Shown: positions 11,190 to 22,088, counted from the first letter of the stretch. The stretch is 64,000 bases of DNA from Symsagittifera roscoffensis (GCF_963678635.1 NC_087068.1:45305013-45369012); one strand, 5' to 3'. Translations and numbers: made by a program. The notes: generated by a model not told the origin, from the sequence alone.

Positions 11190-12138
11190 TCCATGCGGGC
11201 GAATCAAAATGAAGACTTTAATTCATCTATTGCAGATTAATTTTAAAAAGTTTTGGCTCCAAAAATGAGTTAATGGGTCCCCGTTTCAAACTATATTTAG
11301 TTCTAATAGGCACCGATTGTGCCTTCGGAAAGTTTGTTTGTGTTTCCCGACGCCAAAAAAAAGATACTTCCCGACGCAAAATAATATCAAAGATGGGGAG
11401 AGAGTTTTTGGCTTTAGAACCATTCGCTTTCCACCTAAGTTTCTGTTTAAAAACTTTTCCGTTAGCCAAAAAAAACTGAGTTGTTTAAAATGACAGCTTT
11501 TTTGATAAACATGCGTTATCAATATAATCAATGGAAACAAAAAACAACTCATCTTAGCAGATTTCGGCGTTACCTCAACTTTGTCAACAAAAAATTTACG
11601 GTTTCAAATCTTGAGCATCAGTTCATGTCTAACACGTAGTTTATTACATTCAAAACTTCATGAATTATATCATTAAAAACGTTATGACATCAGAGTTGTC
11701 ATAAATTGTTTGATAGATGAATCACATCAGTTAAGATTAGAAAAACTATCAAAATCAATCCACGGTCATTTTGAAGTTCTCCATAACAATCAAATTTTAT
11801 ACTATAAATTTTATTAATTTATCTCTCCAGTGGCTGGTCTTGGACTTTCGCATAAATGTTTAGTTACTCTTGTTTCAGGTCAGTCGACCTTTTTTTCAGG
11901 TCGATCAAAGCAGTTTTTTGGGCTTCGCAGAGCACTAAAAAATCATCCTATTTTACTTGTCATACGGTATCGTATGATAAATATCTAATTCTCAAACCCG
12001 AATTCTTGGTTGCCAAATTCCCATTTGGTTACAAGATCCCATTTTGGCTTTTCAAAAAACCATTTCAAGTTGACCAACCATCAAAAATATCTAACAGCGA
12101 CGCTACTTTTTGGCACCAATAAATAATCATTTCGAGGG
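11190..12138. other. Non-coding intron sequence
   Basis: AT-rich; overlapping open frames up to 88 codons on both strands have no recognisable motif. Nothing further is supported. Confidence 0.5.
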
Positions 12139-12327
12139 TATCACGGACCAATTGAACAATATCCCCCCTAAATTACATTAGTGAGGAGATCGTTAACTTG
12201 GTTAAAAGTTATTTTTCAGCCAATCAGATTAGAACATAGTACACTGCTTGAATTTTCCACTTAATTTTAGGGAGGGGTTGTTCACTTGGTCTATTCAGGG
12301 GGGAGATTGTTCACATGGGCCGGGATA
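12139..12327. mobile_element. Short TIR MITE (189 bp)
   Basis: The left end is TATCACGGACCAATTGAACA and the right end reads, in reverse complement, TATCCCGGCCCATGTGAACA. The similarity continues into AATMTCCCCCCT, for about 34 bp of imperfect inverted repeat. There is no coding capacity and no clear target duplication. It lies in intron 2 of copy 1, about 200 bp before exon 3. Confidence 0.75.
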
Positions 12328-12525
12328 GCTCTCAGTTTTGTTCCAAAAAACTTCTCCAAACGCATTTTCTTTCAAATAATTACTTGCTGTGCAGATATCT
12401 CATATGATCATTTATCGCATAAATCTAAAAAATGAAAAATTGTTCACCTAACAAAAAAATCTCGACCAGATTTTTAAAAACACTGCTGCACGCGCCATTG
12501 TGCGAATGCACACCTTTTGTTTCAG

Positions 12526-12712
12526 GTTTTTATTTATTTCACCTCATTATTCAAGGGACTCGTCTTGGATTAAAGATCTGCAATTTCTTCAAGAAAATGG
12601 AATTTTCAACGTCAATTTCTCCCGAGAAAATTTGCCCAATCTGCTTCAATACAGCAATCTCTATCAGCACATACACTCTAAACTTATGAATTCGACATAC
12701 TACAAAGTGCAG
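12526..12712 (+). CDS. A4GALT-like glycosyltransferase copy 1, exon 3
   Basis: Preceded by TTTTGTTTCAG. The first base completes an arginine codon begun in exon 2, and the exon then encodes RFLFISPHYSRD, LQFLQENGIFNVNFS and LPNLLQYSNLYQHIHSKL, ending near YYKVQ. This matches the region between CAIES and the DxD motif in A4GALT-like enzymes. It is 187 bp, exactly like 29816-30002. Two donors are possible: CAG before GCGGGC at 12713, or AAA before GTGCAG at 12707. Both keep frame. The paralogue has only the GC option at this position, which is why the longer form is given. Confidence 0.8.
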
Positions 12713-13065
12713 GCGGGCTTTTTCAATCAATGTTTCATAACTGATTTTTTGTTGTCTAGGCAAAAGGCTTGAGTCATATTAAAAAGACAAACTGAGCAAA
12801 AGTTTCGATCGAAAATTCACAAAAAAAAACAAAATAATTAATAGCAAACAAGCAAAAGAAAAGATAATTTTTTTGTCAATGTTTTAATTACCTTTAAAAA
12901 GCAAAATAACCTGAATTGCAGAGAAAGCGCTAACTGAATTTTTCCAGCCTAAAAGCCTGTATGAAAGTCAAGTTTCAAATAGCAAACGTTGCTCAATTGC
13001 TTTCATAGCTGAAGAATGAAACTCGAAAAGCTTATACCAGTTTTTCTCGACTCTATGTATTACGT

Positions 13066-13412
13066 TATGTCCATCCCGTCCCCCCTTTGTACTATTTTGA
13101 GACATCCATTTTCGACTGAGCGACCTTTTCTATAGGCGTCTTTGGCGCCAATCTATACTGATTTTGAGCGGGGAGTGCGCACCAAAAAAGTGTAACTTTT
13201 AGGTCGAAAATTTCCAACAAGTGCCTACAAACGCTTTTTGGGCTTTTATCAAAAATTTGCTTGGCGGCGCAGAAAAATTGATCAAAGTTGGGTCTTTATA
13301 GTGGTTTGGGAGAGCTCAGAAAATCAATTTGGTCGACCTAAAAAAAAATCGACAAAATGTTTTTGAAAATCCGCCCCCCCCCCTCGAGAAATTCCAAGAT
13401 CCGCGCCTAGAA
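13066..13412 (+). mobile_element. hAT-like MITE, 5'-truncated
   Basis: Interior and right end of the hAT-like family: CCCCCTTTGTACTATTTTGA, TTGGCGCCAATCTATACTGA, GGGAGAGCTCAGAAAATCAA, then CTCGAGAAATTCCAAGATCC and GCGCCTAG at the right end. The left terminus is missing. It lies in intron 3 of copy 1. Confidence 0.75.
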
Positions 13413-13559
13413 ACTTTTGAACCAGTGCTGAAATTCTTTTTATTTATATATTACACACCACTCCATTATCACTCCACGATTAAAACTGTTTAAAATATTA
13501 TTCGAACTACGACTGGAATAAGTCTTATGTGTTGTATTAATTAACCCAATCCGTCTTTT

Positions 13560-13650
13560 TTTGTGGTACCTGATTTGGTTGCGTGAAAAACAAGAAAAAC
13601 GGAAAAAAAACTAATTACACCCGAAAACATAATTAAGGATAGTTCAATCA
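13560..13650 (-). repeat. Fragment of dispersed repeat E
   Basis: Contains TGGTACCTGATTTGG, then GTTGCGTGAAAAACAAGAAA and ACACCCGAA, the reverse complement of the family seen at 30685-31190 and 51672-53725. Confidence 0.55.
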
Positions 13651-13731
13651 AAGGTCTGACTCAAAAGAAAAATTATGAACAGAATAATCATTGAGGCAAA
13701 GTTTTAATTTTAATCATTTTGAAAATCTCAG

Positions 13732-14076
13732 GCTGCAGATCTTGTTCGGATTGTCCTCCTTGCCAAACATGGAGGCATTTATTCCGATTCTGACGTGATT
13801 TTGATCAGAAGGTTTCCAGATGCAGAAAACTTTTGTCTCGGCTTCCTGATAAAGGACATTTAAGCAATTCTGTAATGAAATTTTTGTCACGCCAACCTGT
13901 TTTGGATTATGCTATTGATGCAATGAAGAAATCACTCTCAACTGCTGATTATTTTGCAGTACTTGAAAAACTACGCGAAGCCGTGGAAGAATACAACCAG
14001 AAAGTTTGCTCAGACAACTGCAACCTGAAAAATGTTACAAAAGTTGACTTGATTTGCTGCAATGTCGTTTTCTTAG
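13732..14076 (+). pseudogene. A4GALT-like glycosyltransferase copy 1, exon 4 (DxD catalytic exon, frameshifted)
   Basis: Starts after AATCTCAG and reads AADLVRIVLLAKHGGIYSDS, then DVILIRR. GGIYSDSDVIL holds the DxD motif that binds the metal and nucleotide-sugar in this family. Near 13827-13835 (GAAAACTTTTG) the frame is lost and a stop follows at 13861. The homologous sequence resumes one base earlier (GHLSNSVMKFLS, DYAIDAMKKSLS, VDLICCNVVFLG) and runs to the donor TTAG before GTATGA. With the missing base restored the length would be 346 bp, phase 1, as in the paralogue (349 bp). This is either a real inactivating deletion or an error at a homopolymer. Confidence 0.85.
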
Positions 14077-14214
14077 GTATGATTAGATTGTTTTGATAAA
14101 TCGTTACAGTTTTTTAACTCGCAGATTCTTATAACATAATAGTTAAAGTAATCCAATGCACATTTTCATGCAGATTTTACAACGTTCTTGCTTTACCCAA
14201 AATTATCCACAAAC

Positions 14215-14414
14215 NNNNNNNNNNNNNNNNNNNNNNNNNNNNNNNNNNNNNNNNNNNNNNNNNNNNNNNNNNNNNNNNNNNNNNNNNNNNNNNNNNNNNN
14301 NNNNNNNNNNNNNNNNNNNNNNNNNNNNNNNNNNNNNNNNNNNNNNNNNNNNNNNNNNNNNNNNNNNNNNNNNNNNNNNNNNNNNNNNNNNNNNNNNNNN
14401 NNNNNNNNNNNNNN
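14215..14414. other. Assembly gap, 200 N
   Basis: Exactly 200 undetermined bases, the same length as the gap at 42612-42811, so probably a fixed-size placeholder of unknown true length. It lies in intron 4 of glycosyltransferase copy 1. Confidence 0.98.
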
Positions 14415-14725
14415 GTTACCACCATCCCCAAATTCCCCGCAACCCCTAGTAACATCCCCCAGCTATCCCTGCCTCACACCAGTTACCCCCTCCAATTTTA
14501 CACCTGCGGTTATATATCGCGCTTACATCTCCGCCCACGTTTATCCCGCTCCACGCGGAGCCTTTAAACGGGGGGCTGTACACGGAGGAGGTTGTAAACG
14601 TGGGTGGGGGTAAACGGAGGAGGGATGGGGATGTAAGCTAGAAGGTTTAAATGAGGGAGGATGGATGGTGGGTGTAAACGTGGGGGATTTATACTGGGGA
14701 CGACAAGGGACGACAAGGGAGGCAA
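14415..14725. other. GC-rich patch with an abrupt C-to-G strand switch
   Basis: To about 14560 the plus strand is C-rich (ACCACCATCCCC, AACATCCCCCAGC). After that it is G-rich (AACGGGGGGCTG, ACGTGGGTGGGGG), ending in a 13-bp tandem GACGACAAGGGAC. CCCACGTTTATC and TAAACGTGGG can pair, so a hairpin is possible. The composition differs sharply from the flanks and the patch touches a gap. Confidence 0.7.
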
Positions 14726-14879
14726 TATGGATTAGGGAGAGAACGTACAGATCGGCAGAAAACGCGAAAAAACAATCAATAGAAAAGCTGATTTCATAAA
14801 CCTAGGATTTTATAAACCAAATCCAAAGAATTTTATAATCCAAATCCAATCTCATTTTTTTTTTATAATCCAAATCCAA

Positions 14880-15116
14880 ACGCGATTTTTTTGTCAAAAT
14901 TTTTCAAAAAGTGCCCAACAACGGCTTTTTTGACTGTTTTTTCAGAAATTTGCCTGCAGCTCAGAAAATTTAGCCAAAATGGGGGCAAAAAAGTGCTTTG
15001 GGAGAGCTCCAAAAATCAATTTGGTCGACCTAAAAAAAAAAAAAAAGGTCGTCAAAATTTTCGAATTTTTTTTGAAAATCCGACCCCCCTCGAGAAAATC
15101 CTAGATCCGCCCCTGT
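14880..15116 (+). mobile_element. hAT-like MITE, 5'-truncated
   Basis: The right half of the family: AAAATTTTTCAAAAAGTGCC, GGGAGAGCTCCAAAAATCAA, GGTCGACC, and the right end GAAAATCCTAGATCCGCCCC followed by TG. Short AATCCAAATCCAAA repeats precede it at about 14815-14880. Confidence 0.75.
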
Positions 15117-15185
15117 GGAGACCGACAACGAAAATCCAATATAATCACTTTTTATCCCTGTAACTCGTACAGATATAGTATGTAC

Positions 15186-15581
15186 CAGTAGCGGATTTAA
15201 GGAGAGGCGGGGGGGACGCTTACCCCTCAGGAATTCGACCCCCTGTCGACCAAAAGGGTCCCCCTTTGTACTATTTAAAGATAACCATTTTTGGCTGACT
15301 GACCTGAAAATTTTTCTAAAGACGCCTTTGGCGCAAATCTATACTAATTTTGAGGGGAGTGCAAGCCAAAAAAATGCCATTTTTTGGTCAAAATTTTCCA
15401 AAAAGTGCCTAAAAACAATTTTTTTTTCAAAATTTTGTCTGCAGCTCAGAAAATTAGGCCAAATCAAGGAGTTTTTTGCGCTTTGGGAAAGCTCAGAAAA
15501 TCAAATTGGTCGACCTAAAAAAAGGTCAAAATTTTTTGAAATTTCAACCCCACCCTCGAGAAACTCCTAGATCCACGCCTG
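15186..15581 (+). mobile_element. hAT-like MITE with exact 8-bp target duplication
   Basis: Complete copy of 396 bp. The left terminus is CAGTAGCGGATTTAAGG and the right, in reverse complement, CAGGCGTGGATCTAGG. GTATGTAC flanks both sides (15178-15185 and 15582-15589). The 8-bp duplication and CAGGG-type termini are typical of hAT transposons. There is no transposase, so it is non-autonomous. The interior has CCCCTTTGTACTATTTAAAG, GACGCCTTTGGCGCAAATCT and GAAAGCTCAGAAAATCAAAT. Confidence 0.9.
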
Positions 15582-15804
15582 GTATGTACCTTTAGTAAAT
15601 TTTTGCAGGTAATTGTTTCTCATCACTTTTCTTGATAAATCAGATAACAATAAGTGTGAAATGAGGAGCTTATTAAATATTCAATACCATTTAGGATTCA
15701 TTTTTCCGTCTAGAATTGCTTAAAACCACAGTGCTATTTTGAGAGAGTTCTGCAAACTATGATTGAACTATTTCTAATTAAGTTGTTTTGTTTCATTTTT
15801 TGAA

Positions 15805-16190
15805 GAAGTAGACGGAATATTTGCGCTCGGTTGGTAATTTTTTCTCCAGACATTTTCGCTCTTTAACCAGCTTGTTTTAGATTTTTTTCTACCTCAACCA
15901 AAAAGTAATGTTGTACTGAGCTAAAAACAAGCTAAAAAAACAAGCTAAAAACAAGCTAAAAACAATTAAAAAGTATGATGTTATTTTTTTAAAGTTATGT
16001 GGGTGTAACAATAGCTATTTGGGCCAACTTGGGATAATTATTGCAGAATTCTTTCGTGCTATCTGCGTCTTATATTTAGTTTGTCTTAAAAATTGTTCGA
16101 ACTGAATTGAGGCATGCTTCTTGGTATGTTTAATACTTTGTTGTATAAACAACTATCACATTAATCTTTACATTGGTTGTGAGGATGGTT
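15805..16190 (+). repeat. Diverged copy of the 530-bp dispersed repeat
   Basis: Opens with GGAATATTTGCGCTCGG and includes TTTGGGCCAACTTGGGATAA and TCTTAAAAATTGTTC, paralleling 16226-16757 but without clear termini. An internal AACAAGCTAAAA motif repeats four times at about 15925-15965. Confidence 0.55.
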
Positions 16191-16225
16191 CTTAAAAACT
16201 TGCTAAAAAACTCAACACTTTTTGT

Positions 16226-16757
16226 TCCGACTTTCGCTACGAAAGTAACGGAATATTTGTGCTCGGGTCGGGTTTTTTTTCTTAAGACAAATTTCGACTT
16301 TTTAACTAGCCATTTTTGACGGAATTTTAAAATATCATTCGAATAGTATTGTTGTCCTCAGCTCAAATTTGAAAAGATATTTCACCTGTGATCATTTTTC
16401 GTAAAGTTACGGGGGTTAAAAGATTGCCATTTTGGCCGGCCAAGTTGGGACAATTAACGCGCGATATATTTCGCGCTATTAACGCGTAAGCGGAGAGTTA
16501 ATCCGTCTTAGAAATCGTTCCAAATTGGTTAAAAGAAGCTTATTTGCCATACTTGGTTTGTTACAAGGAGCAAAACCTATCCTTTTGTTCTTTATATGGC
16601 GTGTGGGGGGATGATTTTCATTTAAAAATTTCACATTTTAGAAAAAAAAATTTTCTTCTGTTTTATTTCATTGAATTTTTCAATGTTATTACTGCTCCAT
16701 GAACCTTAAAAGACAGTCGGAACATTCAGAACTTCGCCCTGATACGAGCAGTCTTGT
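16226..16757 (+). repeat. 530-bp dispersed repeat B, full copy
   Basis: Begins TTCCGACTTTCGCTACGAAA, which can fold (ACTTTCG and CGAAAGT), and ends near ACTTCGCCCTGATACGAGCA. Inside are GGAATATTTGTGCTCGGG, CCAAGTTGGGACAATTAACG and CGCGCTATTAACGCGTAAGC. Full inverted copies lie at 21550-22086 and 22089-22596. No frame supports a protein. It may be a non-autonomous transposon, but the ends do not match each other as TIRs. Confidence 0.75.
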
Positions 16758-16772
16758 TCTCTTTTGTGTTAA

Positions 16773-17545
16773 AATTTTAATATTTATTTATTTAATTTTA
16801 TTTAAATATTCATCATGAGTAATCAAATTATCATAACACAATATGCAAAAATTCAAAGATAGCTCATGATAGGACAACCAGAAAGCCAACGAGAGGCTTG
16901 TTGAAGGTTGCCCCGTAAAGGAATCACATCATATGACATCAGATCAAAAGGTTCAATAATTAATTTAGGTCAAGAGGCAAATTTAAAGCGAAAAAAAAAC
17001 GAGACTTAAATAGTGCAATCACTCTTTTTTTTTTTAATTTAAGATCTTTATTCATTTATTTAAATATTTATCATGAGTAATCAAATTATCATAACACAAT
17101 ATGCAAAAATTCAAAGATAACTCATGATAGGACAACCAGAAAGCCAACGAGAGGCTTGTTGAAGGTTGCCCCGTAAAGGAATCACATCATATGACATCAG
17201 ATATGACATAATATATTTTTAAACCAAACAAAACTCCATAGACCTTAAAAAGCAGTCGGAACATTCAAAAGGTCGCCTTAATACGACCTTTAAGATCTTT
17301 ATTCATTTATTTAAATATTTATCATGAGTAATCAAATTATCATAACACAATATGCAAAAATTCAAAGATAACTCATGATAGGACAACCAGAAAATCAACG
17401 AGAGGCTTGTTGAAGGTTGCCCCGTAAAGGAATCACATCATATGACATCAGATATGACATAATATATTTTTAAACCAAACAAAACTCCATAGACCTTAAA
17501 AAGCAGTCGGAACATTCAAAAGGTCGCCTTAATACGACCAGTCTG
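16773..17545 (+). repeat. Tandem repeat with a period of about 250 bp, two full units plus a partial
   Basis: Units start TTTATTCATTTATTTAAATA and include CATGAGTAATCAAATTATCA, AACGAGAGGCTTGTTGAAGG and TTGCCCCGTAAAGGAATCAC. The two full units (about 17040-17287 and 17291-17540) are nearly identical and end in GTCGGAACATTCAAAAGG, which resembles the end of repeat B. A diverged partial unit sits at 16773-16970. High identity suggests recent duplication. Confidence 0.9.
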
Positions 17546-18228
17546 GTTGTTTTTTGATTTTTCATTACTTAATGTTTGCAAGTTTCGGCGGAATAACTAA
17601 TAGAAATTTTACTTTTGAATTTTTGAATCTGTTTAAGATTTTTGTCGTAAAATCTGCCCACAACACGCTAAGAAATCGTCACAGTGGTATTTTTTGTTCC
17701 ATCAGATAGGCCAAATAACTTACCATAGCAACCAGATAGCCTGCTTCATTTCAATTTTATATCAGACGGATCAAGAAATAGTCGCTTTAACGTTAACGGA
17801 CGAAGTTTACGAGCATTAATTATTTTGAAATGGACGCTTTTACAAGTTTTAAAACCTTTTTACTGTGAAACGTTAATTTCAAATATAACACACTCTTGAA
17901 ATCTCAGGGAATTGATGTCATTCAAATAGCATAAAAACGGCTAGTCGTCTATAACGAAACACTACAACCAACAGAAGTATTTTGTCTCCTTGTCTAGCAG
18001 TTGGAAGAAATTGTAGTTGAAAGCTTTCAAAATGCACAGAAATGATGTTCGTAATCTTAATTTTTTTATGCCAACAAATTTTAGTTTTCAGTTTAGCAGG
18101 AAGAAAACTCATATCCTCACACAATTTTTGAACTTATTTTTAAAAATCGTTTCACTATTTATAAATTTTCTGTTTGTCAGTATCCTCAGGCAAGACAAAT
18201 TATTTTAGGAAGAATCGTGTAATTGAAC

Positions 18229-18296
18229 TTGACCTAGCCCACTCTTGACCCAGCCCAGTCTTGACATAGCCCAGTCTTGACCTAGCCCAGTCAAAA
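18229..18296 (+). repeat. Short tandem repeat, CTTGACCTAGCCCAGT units
   Basis: Four to five units of 16-17 bp varying around CTTGACCTAGCCCAGT. Non-coding, in intron 4 of copy 1. Confidence 0.9.
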
Positions 18297-18299
18297 AAC

Positions 18300-19420
18300 G
18301 GTCCATAATTTTGATATTAAAACTAAACTCAATTAAATATTTTTTGAAGTTTCAGGTTTGCTTTTTATTAGTGTTCTTGTCCTTTAAAATTGCAAACGGA
18401 CTGTTATTGAATGAGAAATGTTTTGAAGTTGTAATATGGACGCCTCTGAAAAAAAGACAATCATTCATGAACTCCTTTTTTGTATTTAGTAGCGCTGAAA
18501 TGTATTACCAGGACAAAACGGACGAAATTAGAAACTTTAATCAGTTTTAACAAATTAGTTTGACTTTGAAAAAAACACACAAAATAGCACATGCTCTTAT
18601 CTTTTTTTAAAAAAATTGACCACCCAAAAATTCACCCTAAAACGGGTCAGTTTTGGTGCTTTTTACTAAATCAAAATTTATATTTAAACTACGAGGTGAC
18701 TTGCTGAGAAAGGTTTAAGCATCTTATAAAGCCCAGCAAACATTGGAATCAAGTATAGTATATTTGTTTTTAAAATTAGGAAATATTTATTTTTCACTAG
18801 AACTCCTATGTTTTATAATTATTATAATCTAAAGTAGATAAAATTTTTGACCGCACGAAAATGTGGTACTGCGGCTACAGTAACTTGAGGTGATCCTTAT
18901 GTTATCTAAATATAATTTTGTTATTATATCAAAAAGACCATTATGTGCCGACCTGGAAAGAACTGCTAGTTCAGTCTACTGTACGTAGCTACGGATCTCA
19001 GCCAGCTTAAGCTGAGCGTGAGAGAAAAATACTCAAAAGATCAGTCTGAGTTTGTTATTTGAATTTCTTATTACTTTTAAACTTATAAGCTTATACTTAA
19101 TCCTGATCTTCTTACAGAACCAAAACTTGCAAAAAAATTCACATTCTGAATTCTGGTAAAAAAAATTCCTTCGTCACTATGATTAAATTCAATTCACTTT
19201 GAGAAAAAAGCATTCAAAATAATCGAATTTCAACAGATGTAAAATCAGAAACTTGATATTTTAGGATAACCGGTAACAAGGTAAATTTGAACTAAATAAG
19301 TTGAAAGTGGCAGAAAATAGAAAACAGTCACAAACTTTTCTCTGTTTTTTTTACAGATAAAACCGCTCAAGAAAAGAGAAGTATCTGCTTAGATTATAGA
19401 TTGCCTTAAAATAATTTGTT
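18300..19420. other. Intron sequence with no supported gene
   Basis: A 79-codon open frame at 18311-18550 has a hydrophobic start but no family motif. The rest is AT-rich without recognisable features. Confidence 0.4.
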
Positions 19421-19422
19421 TA

Positions 19423-19590
19423 GATTCTATATTTGACCATCACGTTTTTTATTGAAACGAAATAGTTTGTTTAGATTCTATATTTGACCATCACGTCTTT
19501 TATTGAAACTAAATTTGTTTGTTTTTTATTGAAACAAAAATTGTTTGTGTTTGTTTTTATTGAAACGAACCAAAATTTGTTTGTTTTTGA
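19423..19590 (+). repeat. Tandem repeat abutting the last exon
   Basis: GATTCTATATTTGACCATCA occurs twice, 45-50 bp apart, followed by four or five spaced copies of TTTATTGAAAC with TTGTTTG. The array ends less than 25 bp before the acceptor TTTTGCAG of copy 1 exon 5 and supplies its T-rich tract. Confidence 0.85.
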
Positions 19591-19608
19591 CAAGGGGCTG
19601 TTTTGCAG

Positions 19609-19860
19609 GTTCCCGAGGTTTATGCAACCTTCAGAGTCTGAAAAAACTAGAAGAGTCTGGCTGCAATTTTTACCATCATGGCCAGAGCTTTCGAGCATAC
19701 ACAAAGAAGAAAAAGACAATCGCTTTGGATTTGCAAGAATCAATGACCACAACTGCTAAAAATTGCAAGGAAGCATTGTCCGAAAACAGTTCGTGGGTAC
19801 AGATACTTTAGAGGTTTTTATGAAGTGGACGTTGAAGAGGGAGAAAAAGAGAGCGAGTGA
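19609..19860 (+). pseudogene. A4GALT-like glycosyltransferase copy 1, exon 5 (C-terminus, frameshifted)
   Basis: Follows TTTTGCAG. The first two bases complete the glycine codon left by exon 4 (phase 1). It reads SRGLCN, LEESGCNFYHHGQSFRAY, LDLQESMTTTAKN and then loses homology. At about 19756-19761 there are five A where the paralogue has four. With one A fewer the frame continues RKHCPKTVRGYRYF to a stop at 19858-19860; as written it stops at 19809-19811. A basic HCP-T segment near the C-terminus is typical of the A4GALT family. This is the second frameshift in copy 1. Joined to exon 4 it gives roughly 360 residues, near the family's usual 340-360. Confidence 0.8.
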
Positions 19861-20284
19861 GAGAGATGTTGAGTTTAAAAAACATTGAACAATTTCAGCG
19901 AAGCAATGTATAATTACTATTCTAAATACAACATTTCTATCAATTCAACGTACCACACGGAAATATTGATTGTAAAATTTTCCCTAGATAGATTAGTTTC
20001 TATGTTAATTAATGTTTGAAACAAAAAAAAACTGAGAGGTCTTCAAAAACCAATCGCTTGTGAGTGCGACGACTCTGAACACTTCTAAAGACGCCTTGGC
20101 TCAAAAAATATTCGCGCTCTTTTGCCCGTGAAACTTTTTTTGCGTTATTAGTAGAAGAAACCGTCAGTTCGCTCCTAAAAAAAGTTTGAGTAACCTATTC
20201 AAATCCTCTCTACAGCTGAAAATTGTGTTTGAGAAAGTCGTTGAACAAAATGTTTTTTTACTAATTATGAATCCTCAAAATCTT
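19861..20284. other. Downstream of glycosyltransferase copy 1
   Basis: I see no gene and no clear AATAAA signal soon after the stop. Confidence 0.4.
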
Positions 20285-20420
20285 TTCATGTTTTTACTGC
20301 TCCATATACCTTAAGAGGCAGTCGGAACATTCAGGGCTTCGCCCTGATACGGGCAGGTCTTGTGTTTGATTTGAGCACAATTATTCCGCTAACTTCGTTG
20401 CCAAAGTCGGAACAGTTCAC
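20285..20420 (+). repeat. Terminal fragments of repeat B
   Basis: CTGCTCCATATACCTTAAGA, then AGGGCTTCGCCCTGATACG, which is an intact hairpin end, followed by a fragment of the other end (TTCCGCTAACTTCGTTGCC). Confidence 0.65.
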
Positions 20421-21549
20421 AGCATACGGTTGATATTAGTTTTGAGTTTCTTTCTAAAATATACACTGTTTAATTTGGAAGTTTGCATTTATATGTATAC
20501 TTCTAATTTCGATTCTTTTGTTTTTTCGCCCTAATATATCCGCCACCTTATTTTTCCACTTCAAACAATAAGTAAGCTTGCACGCTTGATAGGGCAGCTG
20601 TTTTTACCAAAAACTAGCATAGGCGAAAATCTTTAAAATTTGGCAAAAAAAACGGTGCACAAAGTGAGATTTTAGCAGAAATGGTATTTTAATGTAATCG
20701 TGTTGCATATCAAACACACGCACTATTGAATAGCAAATTAGGAACCACTACAGTCGTACCAACGTTTTGCGATCTTATTATCAAAGGGTTGGACTGTATT
20801 GGAAATTTAGAGTATCAAACCCTGACGGCTTTTTCACAAAGTCCTCTGAAGAACTGTTAGCGTCATTAATACAAACTCAGGACGTATTTTCCGATTAAAA
20901 TTTTGAAATTTTGCTTTATGAAAACAGCCGGTAAGGAGAAATATAGATACATGGAAGATAAGGTAGATAAGCAGTAACATTTTCTCATTGGTTATACACG
21001 CAGAATTATTGAATTCTGATTTCAACAACTGCCTTCGCCTTCCGTTTTTGAAGTGTCTTCTAGACTCAGAAATGAATCTGATACAAATTTTTTGATAGGA
21101 AACCATGGACTTACAAACTATCACACAAGCTTTTGAAACGGTTCGAATCAGAGTTTCCGTTTCAGAGTTATCAAAACTGCAATAAAGCTTTCTCGAAATT
21201 TTACTGGAATGTTAAAACTTTGAGCATAGAAAAAATGAAGATCATCATGAAATAACTTGAAAATGCAATGGCTTCACGAAAAACCGAAGTGACAAAAAAT
21301 ATCTTAACAATTTGTGTTTTATAAAAAACACAACCTAAGTTAGTTTATGACCAGAATTTTTCAATATAATTTCACCACTCTCTCGTATTTTAGGCATGAC
21401 TGTTCTGATTGGGACGTTAAGTAAGGACTGGAAGGAACTGTAGCGTAAGGTACGGAATTTGAGGAAAACCTGAAAAAACCTCTCATCAAAGCATTTTATT
21501 ATCTGCTTCGTATAATAATAGTGTAAAATTAAAATAAGTTATAAAATTA
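20421..21549. other. AT-rich intergenic DNA
   Basis: No supported gene; a 96-codon minus-strand frame at 20834-21124 has no recognisable motif. Confidence 0.45.
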
Positions 21550-22086
21550 GACAAAACTGCTCGTATCAGGGCGAAGCCCTGAATGTTCGGACTGCCTTTT
21601 AAGGTTTATGGAGCAGTATTAACATTAAAAGTTTCATGAAATAAAACAAAAATGAAAAAAAAAATTTTCTAAAATTTGAAATTTTTTGATGAGAATCATC
21701 CCCCCACACGCCAAATAAAGTACAAAAGTATAAATTTCGCTCCTTGTAACAAACCAATTATGGCAAACAAGCTTCTTTTAGCCAATTTGGACCGATTTCT
21801 TAGACGGATTAACTCTCCGCTTGCGCGTTAATAGCGCGAAATATAACGCGCGTTAATTGTCCCAAATTGGCCAAAATGTCAATCTTTAAACCCCCGTAAC
21901 TTTACGAAAAATGATCACAGGTAAAATATCTTTTCAAATTTGAGCTCAGAACAACAATACTTTTCGAATGATATTTAAAATTCCGTCAAAAATGGCTAGT
22001 TAAAAAGTCGAAATTTGTCTGAAGAAAAAAAAAAAACCCACCCCGAGTACAAATATTCCGTTACTTTCGTATCGAAAGTCGGAACA
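21550..22086 (-). repeat. 530-bp dispersed repeat B, full inverted copy
   Basis: Starts CTGCTCGTATCAGGGCGAAG, then CCCTGAATGTTCGGACTG; ends TATCGAAAGTCGGAACAAC. It is nearly a reverse complement of 16226-16757, including CTTAGACGGATTAACTCTCC and ATGATCACAGGTAAAATATC. It stands head-to-tail with the next copy, only a few bases apart. Confidence 0.85.
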
Positions 22087-22088
22087 AC

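Noticed and set aside
14173-14214. Possible exon running into the first gap (after ATGCAG)
   Set aside because: Short and unfinished, with no matching exon in copy 2. The phase-1 reading shows no family motif.
14156-14613. Frames spanning the 200 N gap
   Set aside because: Unknown bases are translated as X, so they give no coding evidence.
18311-18550. Hydrophobic 79-codon frame, perhaps a membrane-anchor exon
   Set aside because: It lies in intron 4 of copy 1, between exons of an existing gene, with no similarity to exon 1 and no supporting downstream exon.
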